This document shows, piece after piece, positions 17,368 through 30,300 of a stretch of DNA of 64,000 nt. The DNA is from Gadus chalcogrammus. Taxonomy: Eukaryota; Chordata; Actinopteri; Gadiformes; Gadidae. Under the pieces are notes generated by a model, which was given only the letters and a program-made list of their open reading frames with translations, had not been told where the DNA came from and made no database searches. Within the stretch, counting starts at the first letter, position 1. Every line of letters begins with the position of its first letter. Both the position numbers and the translations under genes were made by a program. Location: the NCBI RefSeq assembly GCF_026213295.1, contig NC_079423.1, positions 19,552,477 through 19,616,476 on the forward strand, given 5' to 3'.

Positions 17368-18149
17368 ACTTTTTTTTCGAACGGCTTAGACGTGTGATCA
17401 AAAAGTGATTCTAACGCTCTGAAAAGCATTTTGCGCTCATAAACAAGAAATGTTGATATCTCTGTCAATTTCAATGCAAACGTGTTACTAAGCTCACCAC
17501 AGGGTTGAAGGGCCAAACTCCACCATTTGGAAGTGATCAAAAAGTGATTCTAACGCTCTGAAAAACATTTTGCGCTCATAAACAAGAAATGTTGATATCT
17601 CTGTCAATTTCAATGCTAACGTGTTACTAAGCTCACCACAGGGTTATAGGGCCATTACTCCACCATTTGGAAGTAGTTTTGAGCAAAATCAACAATGTAA
17701 GGTCAAAAACACATTGTTGGCCAAAAAGTGATGCTAGCGCTCTGAAAAGCATTTTGCGCTCATAAAAATAAGACATGTTGATATCTCTGTCAATTTCAAT
17801 GCAAACGCGTTACTAAGCTCACCACAGGGTTATAGGGCCATTACCCCACCATTTGGAAGTAGTTTTGAGCAAAATCAACAATGTAAGGTCAAAAACACAT
17901 TGTTGGCCAAAAAGTGATTCTAGCGCTCTGAAAAGCATTTTGCGCTCATAAAAATAAGACATGTTGATATCTCTGTCAATTTCAATGCAAACGTGTTACT
18001 AAGCTTACCAAAGGGTTGAAGGGCCAAACTCCACCATTTGGGAGTGATCAAAAAGTGATTCTAACATTCTGAAAAGCATTTTGCGCTCGTAAACAAGAAA
18101 TGTTGATATCTCTGTCAATTTCAATGCAAACGTGTTACTAAGCTCACCG

Positions 18150-19520
18150 TAGCGTTATAGGGCCATACTCCACTATTTGGTAGTGGAATACATTAGTTTT
18201 GAGCAAAATCAACAATATAAGGTTAAAAACACATTGTTGGTCAAAAAGTGATTCTAGCGCTCTGAAAAGCATTTTGCCGGCATAAAAACAATAAATGTTG
18301 GTATCTCTGTCAATTTCAATGCAAACATGTTACTAAGCTTACCAAAGGGTAATAGGGCCATACTCCACCATTTGGAAGGGGAATACATTAGTTTTGAGCA
18401 AAATCAACAATATAAGGTCAAAGACACATTATTGGTTAAAAAATTTATTCTAGCGCTCTGAAAAGCATTTGGCACGCATAAAAACAAGGAATGTTGATTT
18501 TTCTGTTCATTTCAGAAAACATGTCGAAAACACATTGTTTGTCAAAAAGTGATTCTAGCGCTCTGAAAAGAATTGTGCAGGTATAAAAACAAGAAATGTT
18601 GGTATCTCTGTCAATTTCAATGCAAACGTGTTACAAAGCTTACCAAAGGGTTATTGGGCCATACTCCACTATTTGGAAGTGGAATATATTAGTTTTGAGC
18701 AAAATCAACAATGTAAGGTCAAAAACACGTTGTTGGTCGAAAAGTGATTCTAGCGCTCTGAAAAGCATTTGGAACGCATAAAAACAAGAAATGTTGATTT
18801 TTCTGTTCATTTCAGAAGACAAGTCGAAAACACATTGTTGGTCAAAAAGTGATTCTAGCGCTCTGAAAAGCATTTTGCAAGCGTAAAAACCAAAAATGTT
18901 GATATCTGTCAATTTCAATGCAAACGTGTTATAAAGCTTACCAAAGAGTTATAGGGCCATACTCCACTATTTGGAAGTGGAATACATTAGTTTTGAGCAA
19001 AATCAACAATATAAGGTCAAAGACACATTGTTGGTCAAAAAGTGATTCTAGCGCTCTGAAAAACATTTGGCACGCATAAAAACAAGAAATGTTGATATTT
19101 CTGTTCGTTTCAGAAAAACAAGTCAAAAACACATTGTTGGTCAAAAAGTGATTCTAAGCGCTCTGAAAATAATTTTGCCGGCATAAAAATAATAAATGTT
19201 GGTATCTCTGTCAATTTCAATGCAAACGTGTTATTAAGCTTACCAAAGGGTAATAGGGCCATGCTCCACCATTTCGAAGGGGAATACATTAGTTTTGAGC
19301 AAAATCAACAATATAAGGTCAAAGACACATTGTTGGTCAAAAAGTGATTCTAGCGCTCTGAAAAGCATTTGGCACGCATAAAAACAAGAAATGTTGATTT
19401 TTCTGTTCATTTCAGAAAACAAGTCGAAAACACATTGTTGGCCAAAAAGTGATTTTAGCGCTCTGAAAAGCATTTTGCGCTCATAAATATAAGACATGTT
19501 GATATCTCTGTCAATTTCAA
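18150..19520 (+). repeat. Diverged satellite block
   Basis: Monomers here carry many private changes (CTATTTGG, TTGCCGGCATAAAA, GATTTTTCTG, TTCAGAAAAC) and single-base differences between neighbours, in contrast to the near-identical units on both sides. This looks like an older, less homogenised section. The type with TTTCTGTTCATTTCAG first seen here reappears, homogenised, from 25571. Confidence 0.8.
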
Positions 19521-21348
19521 TGCATTTGGAAGTGATCAAAAAGTGATTCTAACGCTCTGAAACGCATTTTGCGCTCATAAACAAGAAATGTTGATATCTC
19601 TGTCAATTTCAATGCAAACGTGTTACTAAGCTCACCACAGGGTTATAGGGCCATTACTCCACCATTTGGAAGTAGTTTTGAGCAAAATCAACAATATAAG
19701 GTCGAAAACACATTGTTGGCCAAAAAGTGATTCTAGCGCTCTGAAAAGCATATTGCTCTCATAAAAACAAGAAATGTTGATATCTCTGTCAATTTCAATG
19801 CAAACGTGTTACTAAGCTCACCACAGAGTTATAGGGCCATTACTCCACCATTTGGAAGTAGTTTTGAGCAAAATCAACAATGTAAGGTCAAAAACACATT
19901 GTTGGCCAAAAAGTGATTCTTATCGCTCTGAAAAGCATTTTGCGCTCATAAAAATAAGACATGTTGATATCTCTGTCAATTTCAATGCAAACGTGTTACT
20001 AAGCTTACCAAAGGGTTGAAGGGCCAAACTCCACCATTTGGAAGTGATCAAAAAGTGATTCTAACGCTCTGAAAAGCATTTTGCGCTCATAAACAAGAAA
20101 TGTTGATATCTCTGTCAATTTCAATGCAAACGTGTTACTAAGCTCACCACAGGGTTATAGGGCCATTACTCCGCCAATTGGAAGTAGTTTTGAGCAAAAT
20201 CAACAATGTAAGGTCAAAAACACATTGTTGGCCAAAAAGCGATTCTAGCGCTCTGAAAAGCATTTTGCGCTCATAAAAATAAGACATGTTGATATCTCTG
20301 TCAATTTCAATGCATTGGAAGTGATCAAAAAGTGATTCTAACGCTCTGAAAAGCATTTTGCGCTCATAAACAAGAAATGTTGATATCTCTGTCAATTTCA
20401 ATGCAAACGTGTTACTAAGCTCACCGTAGCGTTATAGGGCCAACTCCACCATTTGGAAGAGATCAAAAAGTGATTCTAACGCTCTGAAAAGCATTTTGCG
20501 CTCATAAACAAGAAATGTTGATATCTCTGTCAATTTCAATGCAAACGTGTTACTAAGCTCACCACAGGGTTATAGGGCCATTACTCCACCATTTGGAAGT
20601 AGTTTTGAGCAAAATCAACAATGTAAGGTCAAAAACACATTGTTGGCCAAAAAGTGATTCTAGCGCTCTTAAATGCATTTTGCGCTCATAAAAATAAGAC
20701 ATGTTGATATCTCTGTCAATTTCAATGCAAACGTGTTACTAAGCTGACCAAAGGGTTGAAGGGCCAAACTCCACGATTTGGAAGTGATCAAAAAGTGATT
20801 CTAACGCTCTGAAAAGCATTTTGCGCTCATAAACAAGAAATGTTGATATCTCTGTCAATTTCAATGCAAACGTGTTACTAAGCTCACCGTAGCGTTATAG
20901 GGCCAACTCCACCATTTGGAAGTGATCAAAAAGTGATTCTAACGCTCTGAAAAGCATTTTGCGCTCATAAACAAGAAATGTTGATATCTCTGTCAATTTC
21001 AATGCAAACGTGTTACTAAGCTCACCACAGGTTTATAGGGCCATTACTCCACCATTTGGAAGTAGTTTTGAGCAAAATCAACAATGTAAGGTCAAAAACA
21101 CATTGTGGGCCAAAAAGTGATTCTAGCGCTCTGAAAAGCATTTTGCGCTCATAAAAATAAGACATGTTGAAATCTCTGTCAATTTCAATGCAAACGTGTT
21201 ACTAAGCTTACCAAAGGGTTGAAGGGCCAAACTCCACCATTTGGAAGTAGTTTTGAGCAAAATCAACAATGTAAGGTCAAAAACACATTGTTGGCCAAAA
21301 AGTGATTCTAGCGCTCTGAAAAGCATTTTGCGCTCATAAAAATAAGAC

Positions 21349-24300
21349 ATGTTGATATCTCTGTCAATTTCAATGCAAACGCGTTACTAAGCTCACCACA
21401 GGGTTATAGGGCCATTACTCCACCATTTGGAAGTAGTTTTGAGCAAAATCAACAATGTAAGGTCAAAAACACATTGTTGGCCAAAAAGTGATTCTAGCGC
21501 TCTGAAAAGCATTTTGCGCTCATAAAAATAAGACATGTTGATATCTCTGTCAATTTCAATGCAAACGTGTTACTAAGCTTACCAAAGGGTTGAAGGGCCA
21601 AACTCCACCATTTGGAAGTGATCAAAAAGTGATTCTAACGCTCTGAAAAGCATTTTGCGCTCGTAAACAAGAAATGTTGATATCTCTGTCAATTTCAATG
21701 CAAACGTGTTACTAAGCTGACCGTAGCGTTATAGGGCCAACTCCACCATTTGGAAGTGATCAAAAAGTGATTCTAACGCTCTGAAAAGCATTTTGCGCTC
21801 GTAAACAAGAAATGTTGATATCTCTGTCAATTTCAATGCAAACGTGTTACTAAGCTCACCACAGGTTTATAGGGCCATTACTCCACCATTTGGAAGTAGT
21901 TTTGAGCAAAATCAACAATGTAAGGTCAAAAACACATTGTGGGCCAAAAAGTGATTCTCGCGCTCTGAAAAGCATTTTGCTCTCATAAAAATAAGACATG
22001 TTGATATCTCTGTCAATTTCAATGCAAACGTGTTACTAAGCTTACCAAAGGGTTGAAGGGCCAAACTCCACCATTTGGAAGTGATCAAAAAGTGATTCTA
22101 ACGCTCTGAAAAGCATTTTGCGCTCATAAACAAGAAATGTTGATATCTCTGTCAATTTCAATGCAAACGTGTTACTAAGCTCACCACAGGGTTATAGGGC
22201 CATTACTCCACCATTTGGAAGTAGTTTTGAGCAAAATCAACAATGTCAGGTCAAAAACACATTGTTGGCCAAAAAGTGATTCTAGCGCTCTGAAAAGCAT
22301 TTTGCGCTCATAAAAATAAGACATGTTGATATCTCTGTCAATTTCAATGCAAACGCGTTACTAAGCTCACCACAGGGTTATAGGGCCATTACTCCACATT
22401 TGGAAGTAGTTTTGAGCAAAATCAACAATGTAAGGTCAAAAACACATTGTTGGCCAAAAAGTGATTCTAGCGCTCTGAAAAGCATTTTGCGCTCATAAAA
22501 ATAAGACATGTTGATATCTCTGTCAATTTCAATGCAAACGTGTTACTAAGCTTACCAAAGGGTTGAAGGGCCAAACTCCACCATTTGGAAGTGATCAAAA
22601 AGTGATTCTAACGCTCTGAAAAGCATTTTGCGCTCGTAAACAAGAAATGTTGATATCTCTGTCAATTTCAATGCAAACGTGTTACTAAGCTGACCGTAGC
22701 GTTATAGGGCCAACTCCACCATTTGGAAGTGATCAAAAAGTGATTCTAACGCTCTGAAAAGCATTTTGCGCTCGTAAACAAGAAATGTTGATATCTCTGT
22801 CAATTTCAATGCAAACGTGTTACTAAGCTCACCACAGGTTTATAGGGCCATTACTCCACCATTTGGAAGTAGTTTTGAGCAAAATCAACAATGTAAGGTC
22901 AAAAACACATTGTTGGCCAAAAAGTGATTCTAGCGCTCTTAAAAGCATTTTGCGCTCATAAAAATAAGACATGTTGATATCTCTGTCAATTTCAATGCAA
23001 ACGTGTTACTAAGCTTACCAAAGGGTTGAAGGGCCAAACTCCACCATTTGGAAGTGATCAAAAAGTGATTCTAACGCTCTGAAAAGCATTTTGCGCTCGT
23101 AAACAAGAAATGTTGATATCTCTGTCAATTTCAATGCAAACGTGTTACTAAGCTGACCGTAGCGTTATAGGGCCAACTCCACCATTTGGAAGTGATCAAA
23201 AAGTGATTCTAACGCTCTGAAAAGCATTTTGCGCTCGTAAACAAGAAATGTTGATATCTCTGTCAATTTCAATGCAAACGTGTTACTAAGCTCACCACAG
23301 GTTTATAGGGCCATTACTCCACCATTTGGAAGTAGTTTTGAGCAAAATCAACAATGTAAGGTCAAAAACACATTGTGGGCCAAAAAGTGATTCTAGCGCT
23401 CTGAAAAGCATTTTGCGCTCATAAAAATAAGACATGTTGATATCTCTGTCAATTTCAATGCAAACGTGTTACTAAGCTTACCAAAGGGTTGAAGGGCCAA
23501 ACTCCACCATTTGGAAGCGATCAAAAAGTGATTCTAACGCTCTGAAAAGCATTTTGCGCTCATAAACAAGAAATGTTGATATCTGTCAATTTCAATGCAA
23601 ACGTGTTACTAAGCTCACCACAGGGTTATAGGGCCATTACTCCACCATTTGGAAGTAGTTTTGAGCAAAATCAACAATGTCAGGTCAAAAACACATTGTT
23701 GGCCAAAAAGTGATTCTAACGCTCTGAAAAGCATTTTGCGCTCGTAAACAAGAAATGTTGATATCTCTGTCAATTTCAATGCAAACGTGTTACTAAGCTC
23801 ACCACAGGTTTATAGGGCCATTACTCCACCATTTGGAAGTAGTTTTGAGCAAAATCAACAATGTAAGGTCAAAAACACATTGTTGCCCAAAAAGTGATTC
23901 TAGCGCTCTGAAAAGCATTTTGCGCTCATAAAAATAAGACATGTTGATATCTCTGTCAATTTCAATGCAAACGTGTTACTAAGCTTACCAAAGGGTTGAA
24001 GGGCCAAACTCCACCATTTGGAAGTGATCAAAAAGTGATTCTAACGCTCTGAAAAGCATTTTGCGCTCGTAAACAAGAAATGTTGATATCTCTGTCAATT
24101 TCAATGCAAACGTGTTACTAAGCTGACCGTAGCGTTATAGGGCCAACTCCACCATTTGGAAGTGATCAAAAAGTGATTCTAACGCTCTGAAAAGCATTTT
24201 GCGCTCGTAAACAAGAAATGTTGATATCTCTGTCAATTTCAATGCAAACGTGTTACTAAGCTCACCACAGGTTTATAGGGCCATTACTCCACCATTTGGA

Positions 24301-27300
24301 AGTAGTTTTGAGCAAAATCAACAATGTAAGGTCAAAAACACATTGTGGGCCAAAAAGTGATTCTAGCGCTCTGAAAAGCATTTTGCGCTCATAAAAATAA
24401 GACATGTTGATATCTCTGTCAATTTCAATGCAAACGTGTTACTAAGCTTACCAAAGGGTTGAAGGGCCAAACTCCACCATTTGGAAGTGATCAAAAAGTG
24501 ATTCTAACGCTCTGAAAAGCATTTTGCGCTCATAAACAAGAAATGTTGATATCTGTCAATTTCAATGCAAACGTGTTACTAAGCTCACCACAGGGTTATA
24601 GGGCCATTACTCCACCATTTGGAAGTAGTTTTGAGCAAAATCAACAATGTCAGGTCAAAAACACATTGTTGGCCAAAAAGTGATTCTAACGCTCTGAAAA
24701 GCATTTTGCGCTCGTAAACAAGAAATGTTGATATCTCTGTCAATTTCAATGCAAACGTGTTACTAAGCTCACCACAGGTTTATAGGGCCATTACTCCACC
24801 ATTTGGAAGTAGTTTTGAGCAAAATCAACAATGTAAGGTCAAAAACACATTGTTGCCCAAAAAGTGATTCTAGCGCTCTGAAAAGCATTTTGCGCTCATA
24901 AAAATAAGACATGTTGATATCTCTGTCAATTTCAATGCAAACGTGTTACTAAGCTTACCAAAGGGTTGAAGGGCCAAACTCCACCATTTGGAAGTGATCA
25001 AAAAGTGATTCTAACGCTCTGAAAAGCATTTTGCGCTCGTAAACAAGAAATGTTGATATCTCTGTCAATTTCAATGCAAACGTGTTACTAAGCTCACCAC
25101 AGGTTTATAGGGCCATTACTCCACCATTTGGAAGTAGTTTTGAGCAAAATCAACAATGTAAGGTCAAAAACACATTGTGGGCCAAAAAGTGATTCTAGCG
25201 CTCTGAAAAGCATTTTGCGCTCATAAAAATAAGACATGTTGATATCTCTGTCAATTTCAATGCAAACGTGTTACTAAGGTTACCAAAGGGTTGAAGGGCC
25301 AAACTCCACCATTTGGAAGTGATCAAAAAGTGATTCTAACGCTCTGAAAAGCATTTTGCGCTCATAAACAAGAAATGTTGATATCTCTGTCAATTTCAAT
25401 GCAAACGTGTTACTAAGCTCACCACAGGGTTATAGGGCCATTACTCCACCATTTGGAAGTAGTTTTGAGCAAAATCAACAATGTCAGGTCAAAAACACAT
25501 TGTTGGCCAAAAAGTGATTCTAGCGCTCTGAAAAGCATTTTGCGCTCATAAAAATAAGACATGTTGATATCTCCAAAGGGTAATAGGGCCATACTCCACC
25601 ATTTGGAAGGGGAATACATTAGTTTTGAGCAAAATCAACAATATAAGGTCAAAGACACATTGTTGGTCAAAAAGTGATTCTAGCGCTCTGAAAAGCATTT
25701 GGCACGCATAAAAACAAGAAATGTTGATTTTTCTGTTCATTTCAGAAAGCAAGTCGAAAACACATTGTTGGTCAAAAAGTGATTCTAGCGCTCTGAAGAG
25801 CATTTTGCAAGCGTAAAAACCAAAAATGTTGATATCTCTGTCAATTTCAATGCAAACGTGTTACTAAGCTTACCAAAGGGTAATAGGGCCATACTCCACC
25901 ATTTGGAAGGGGAATACATTAGTTTTGAGCAAAATCAACAATATAAGGTCAAAGACACATTGTTGGTCAAAAAGTGATTCTAGCGCTCTGAAAAGCATTT
26001 GGCACGCATAAAAACAAGAAATGTTGATTTTTCTGTTCATTTCAGAAAACAAGTCGAAAACACATTGTTGGTCAAAAGTGATTCTAGCGCTCTGAAAAGC
26101 ATTTTGCATGCGTAAAAACCAAAAATGTTGATATCTGTCAATTTCAATGCAAACGTGTTACTAAGCTTACCAAAGGGTTGAAGGGCCAAACTCCACCATT
26201 TGGAAGTGATCAAAAAGTGATTCTAACGCTCTGAAAAGCATTTTGCGCTCGTAAACAAGAAATGTTGATATCTCTGTCAATTTCAATGCAAACGTGTTAC
26301 TAAGCTGACCGTAGCGTTATAGGGCCAACTCCACCATTTGGAAGTGATCAAAAAGTGATTCTAACGCTCTGAAAAGCATTTTGCGCTCGTAAACAAGAAA
26401 TGTTGATATCTCTGTCAATTTCAATGCAAACGTGTTACTAAGCTCACCACAGGTTTAAAGGGCCATTACTCCACCATTTGGAAGTAGTTTTGAGCAAAAT
26501 CAACAATGTAAGGTCAAAAACACATTGTGGGCCAAAAAGTGATTCTAGCGCTCTGAAAAGCATTTTGCGCTCATAAAAATAAGACATGTTGATATCTCTG
26601 TCAATTTCAATGCAAACGTGTTACTAAGCTTACCAAAGGGTTGAAGGGCCAAACTCCACCATTTGGAAGTGATCAAAAAGTGATTCTAACGCTCTGAAAA
26701 GCATTTTGCGCTCATAAACAAGAAATGTTGATATCTCTGTCAATTTCAATGCAAACGTGTTACTAAGCTCACCACAGGGTTATAGGGCCATTACTCCACC
26801 ATTTGGAAGTAGTTTTGAGCAAAATCAACAATGTCAGGTCAAAAACACATTGTTGGCCAAAAAGTGATTCTAGCGCTCTGAAAAGCATTTTGCGCTCATA
26901 AAAATAAGACATGTTGATATCTCCAAAGGGTAATAGGGCCATACTCCACCATTTGGAAGGGGAATACATTAGTTTTGAGCAAAATCAACAATATAAGGTC
27001 AAAGACACATTGTTGGTCAAAAAGTGATTCTAGCGCTCTGAAAAGCATTTGGCACGCATAAAAACAAGAAATGTTGATTTTTCTGTTCATTTCAGAAAAC
27101 AAGTCGAAAACACATTGTTGGTCAAAAAGTGATTCTAGCGCTCTGAAGAGCATTTTGCAAGCGTAAAAACCAAAAATGTTGATATCTGTCAATTTCAATG
27201 CAAACGTGTTATTAAGCTTACCAAAGGGTAATAGGGCCATACTCCACCATTTGGAAGGGGAATACATTAGTTTTGAGCAAAATCAACAATATAAGGTCAA

Positions 27301-30300
27301 AGACACATTGTTGGTCAAAAAGTGATTCTAGCGCTCTGAAAAGCATTTGGCACGCATAAAAACAAGAAATGTTGATTTTTCTGTTCATTTCAGAAAGCAA
27401 GTCGAAAACACATTGTTGGTCAAAAAGTGATTCTAAGCGCTCTGAAAAGAATTTTGCCGGCTTAAAAATAATAAATGTTGGTATCTCTGTCAATTTCAAT
27501 GCAAACGTGTTACTAAGCTTACCAAAGGGTAATAGGGCCATACTCCACCATTTGGAAGGGGAATACATTAGTTTTGAGCAAAATCAACAATATAAGGTCA
27601 AAGACACATTGTTGGTCAAAAAGTGATTCTAGCGCTCTGAAAAGCATTTGGCACGCATAAAAACAAGAAATGTTGATTTTTCTGTTCATTTCAGAAAACA
27701 AGTCGAAAACACATTGTTGGTCAAAAGTGATTCTAGCGCTCTGAAAAGCATTTTGCATGCGTAAAAACCAAAAATGTTGATATCTGTCAATTTCAATGCA
27801 AACGTGTTACTAAGCTTACCAAAGGGTTGAAGGGCCAAACTCCACCATTTGGAAGTGATCAAAAAGTGATTCTAACGCTCTGAAAAGCATTTTGCGCTCG
27901 TAAACAAGAAATGTTGATATCTCTGTCAATTTCAATGCAAACGTGTTACTAAGCTGACCGTAGCGTTATAGGGCCAACTCCACCATTTGGAAGTGATCAA
28001 AAAGTGATTCTAACGCTCTGAAAAGCATTTTGCGCTCGTAAACAAGAAATGTTGATATCTCTGTCAATTTCAATGCAAACGTGTTACTAAGCTCACCACA
28101 GGGTTATAGGGCCATTACTCCACCATTTGGAAGTAGTTTTGAGCAAAATCAACAATGTCAGGTCAAAAACACATTGTTGGCCAAAAAGTGATTCTAGCGC
28201 TCTGAAAAGCATTTTGCGCTCATAAAAATAAGACATGTTGATATCTCCAAAGGGTAATAGGGCCATACTCCACCATTTGGAAGGGTAATACATTAGTTTT
28301 GAGCAAAATCAACAATATAAGGTCAAAGACACATTGTTGGTCAAAAAGTGATTCTAGCGCTCTGAAAAGCATTTGGCACGCATAAAAACAAGAAATGTTG
28401 ATTTTTCTGTTCATTTCAGAAAACAAGTCGAAAACACATTGTTGGTCAAAAAGTGATTCTAGCGCTCTGAAGAGCATTTTGCAAGCGTAAAAACCAAAAA
28501 TGTTGATATCTGTCAATTTCAATGCAAACGTGTTATTAAGCTTACCAAAGGGTAATAGGGCCATACTCCACCATTTGGAAGGGGAATACATTAGTTTTGA
28601 GCAAAATCAACAATATAAGGTCAAAGACACATTGTTGGTCAAAAAGTGATTCTAGCGCTCTGAAAAGCATTTGGCACGCATAAAAACAAGAAATGTTGAT
28701 TTTTCTGTTCATTTCAGAAAGCAAGTCGAAAACACATTGTTGGTCAAAAAGTGATTCTAAGCGCTCTGAAAAGAATTTTGCCGGCTTAAAAATAATAAAT
28801 GTTGGTATCTCTGTCAATTTCAATGCAAACGTGTTACTAAGCTTACCAAAGGGTAATAGGGCCATACTCCACCATTTGGAAGGGGAATACATTAGTTTTG
28901 AGCAAAATCAACAATATAAGGTCAAAGACACATTGTTGGTCAAAAAGTGATTCTAGCGCTCTGAAAAGCATTTGGCACGCATAAAAACAAGAAATGTTGA
29001 TTTTTCTGTTCATTTCAGAAAACAAGTCGAAAACACATTGTTGGTCAAAAGTGATTCTAGCGCTCTGAAAAGCATTTTGCATGCGTAAAAACCAAAAATG
29101 TTGATATCTGTCAATTTCAATGCAAACGTGTTACTAAGCTTACCAAAGGGTTGAAGGGCCAAACTCCACCATTTGGAAGTGATCAAAAAGTGATTCTAAC
29201 GCTCTGAAAAGCATTTTGCGCTCGTAAACAAGAAATGTTGATATCTCTGTCAATTTCAATGCAAACGTGTTACTAAGCTGACCGTAGCGTTATAGGGCCA
29301 ACTCCACCATTTGGAAGTGATCAAAAAGTGATTCTAACGCTCTGAAAAGCATTTTGCGCTCGTAAACAAGAAATGTTGATATCTCTGTCAATTTCAATGC
29401 AAACGTGTTACTAAGCTCACCACAGGTTTATAGGGCCATTACTCCACCATTTGGAAGTAGTTTTGAGCAAAATCAACAATGTAAGGTCAAAAACACATTG
29501 TGGGCCAAAAAGTGATTCTAGCGCTCTGAAAAGCATTTTGCGCTCATAAAAATAAGACATGTTGATATCTCTGTCAATTTCAATGCAAACGTGTTACTAA
29601 GCTTACAAAAGGGTTGAAGGGCCAAACTCCACCATTTGGAAGTGATCAAAAAGTGATTCTAACGCTCTGAAAAGCATTTTGCGCTCATAAACAAGAAATG
29701 TTGATATCTCTGTCAATTTCAATGCAAACGTGTTACTAAGCTCACCACAGGGTTATAGGGCCATTACTCCACCATTTGGAAGTAGTTTTGAGCAAAATCA
29801 ACAATGTCAGGTCAAAAACACATTGTTGGCCAAAAAGTGATTCTAGCGCTCTGAAAAGCATTTTGCGCTCATAAAAATAAGACATGTTGATATCTCCAAA
29901 GGGTAATAGGGCCATGCTCCACCATTTGGAAGGGTAATACATTAGTTTTGAGCAAAATCAACAATATAAGGTCAAAGACACATTGTTGGTCAAAAAGTGA
30001 TTCTAGCGCTCTGAAAAGCATTTGGCACGCATAAAAACAAGAAATGTTGATTTTTCTGTTCATTTCAGAAAACAAGTCGAAAACACATTGTTGGTCAAAA
30101 AGTGATTCTAGCGCTCTGAAGAGCATTTTGCAAGCGTAAAAACCAAAAATGTTGATATCTGTCAATTTCAATGCAAACGTGTTATTAAGCTTACCAAAGG
30201 GTAATAGGGCCATACTCCACCATTTGGAAGGGGAATACATTAGTTTTGAGCAAAATCAACAATATAAGGTCAAAGACACATTGTTGGTCAAAAAGTGATT

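Larger units (their letters stand above)
2387..17394 (+). mobile_element. Outer Ty3/gypsy-type LTR retrotransposon E1, decayed, interrupted by E2
   Basis: Order on the plus strand: truncated left LTR (2393-2727), short leader remnant, broken gag, broken pol in the order protease, reverse transcriptase, RNase H, integrase, polypurine tract, and a right LTR (8054-8433 continuing 16475-17346). RT before integrase defines Ty3/gypsy order. No env frame lies between the pol stop (8005) and the LTR (8054). E2 splits the right LTR. Oddly, the right LTR is followed by a primer-binding site (17349) and leader stub before satellite resumes, and no target duplication is visible at the satellite borders. 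About 45-60 bp of satellite monomer is missing across the insertion. The block therefore probably arrived as part of a tandem or rearranged element rather than by simple integration. Confidence 0.88.
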
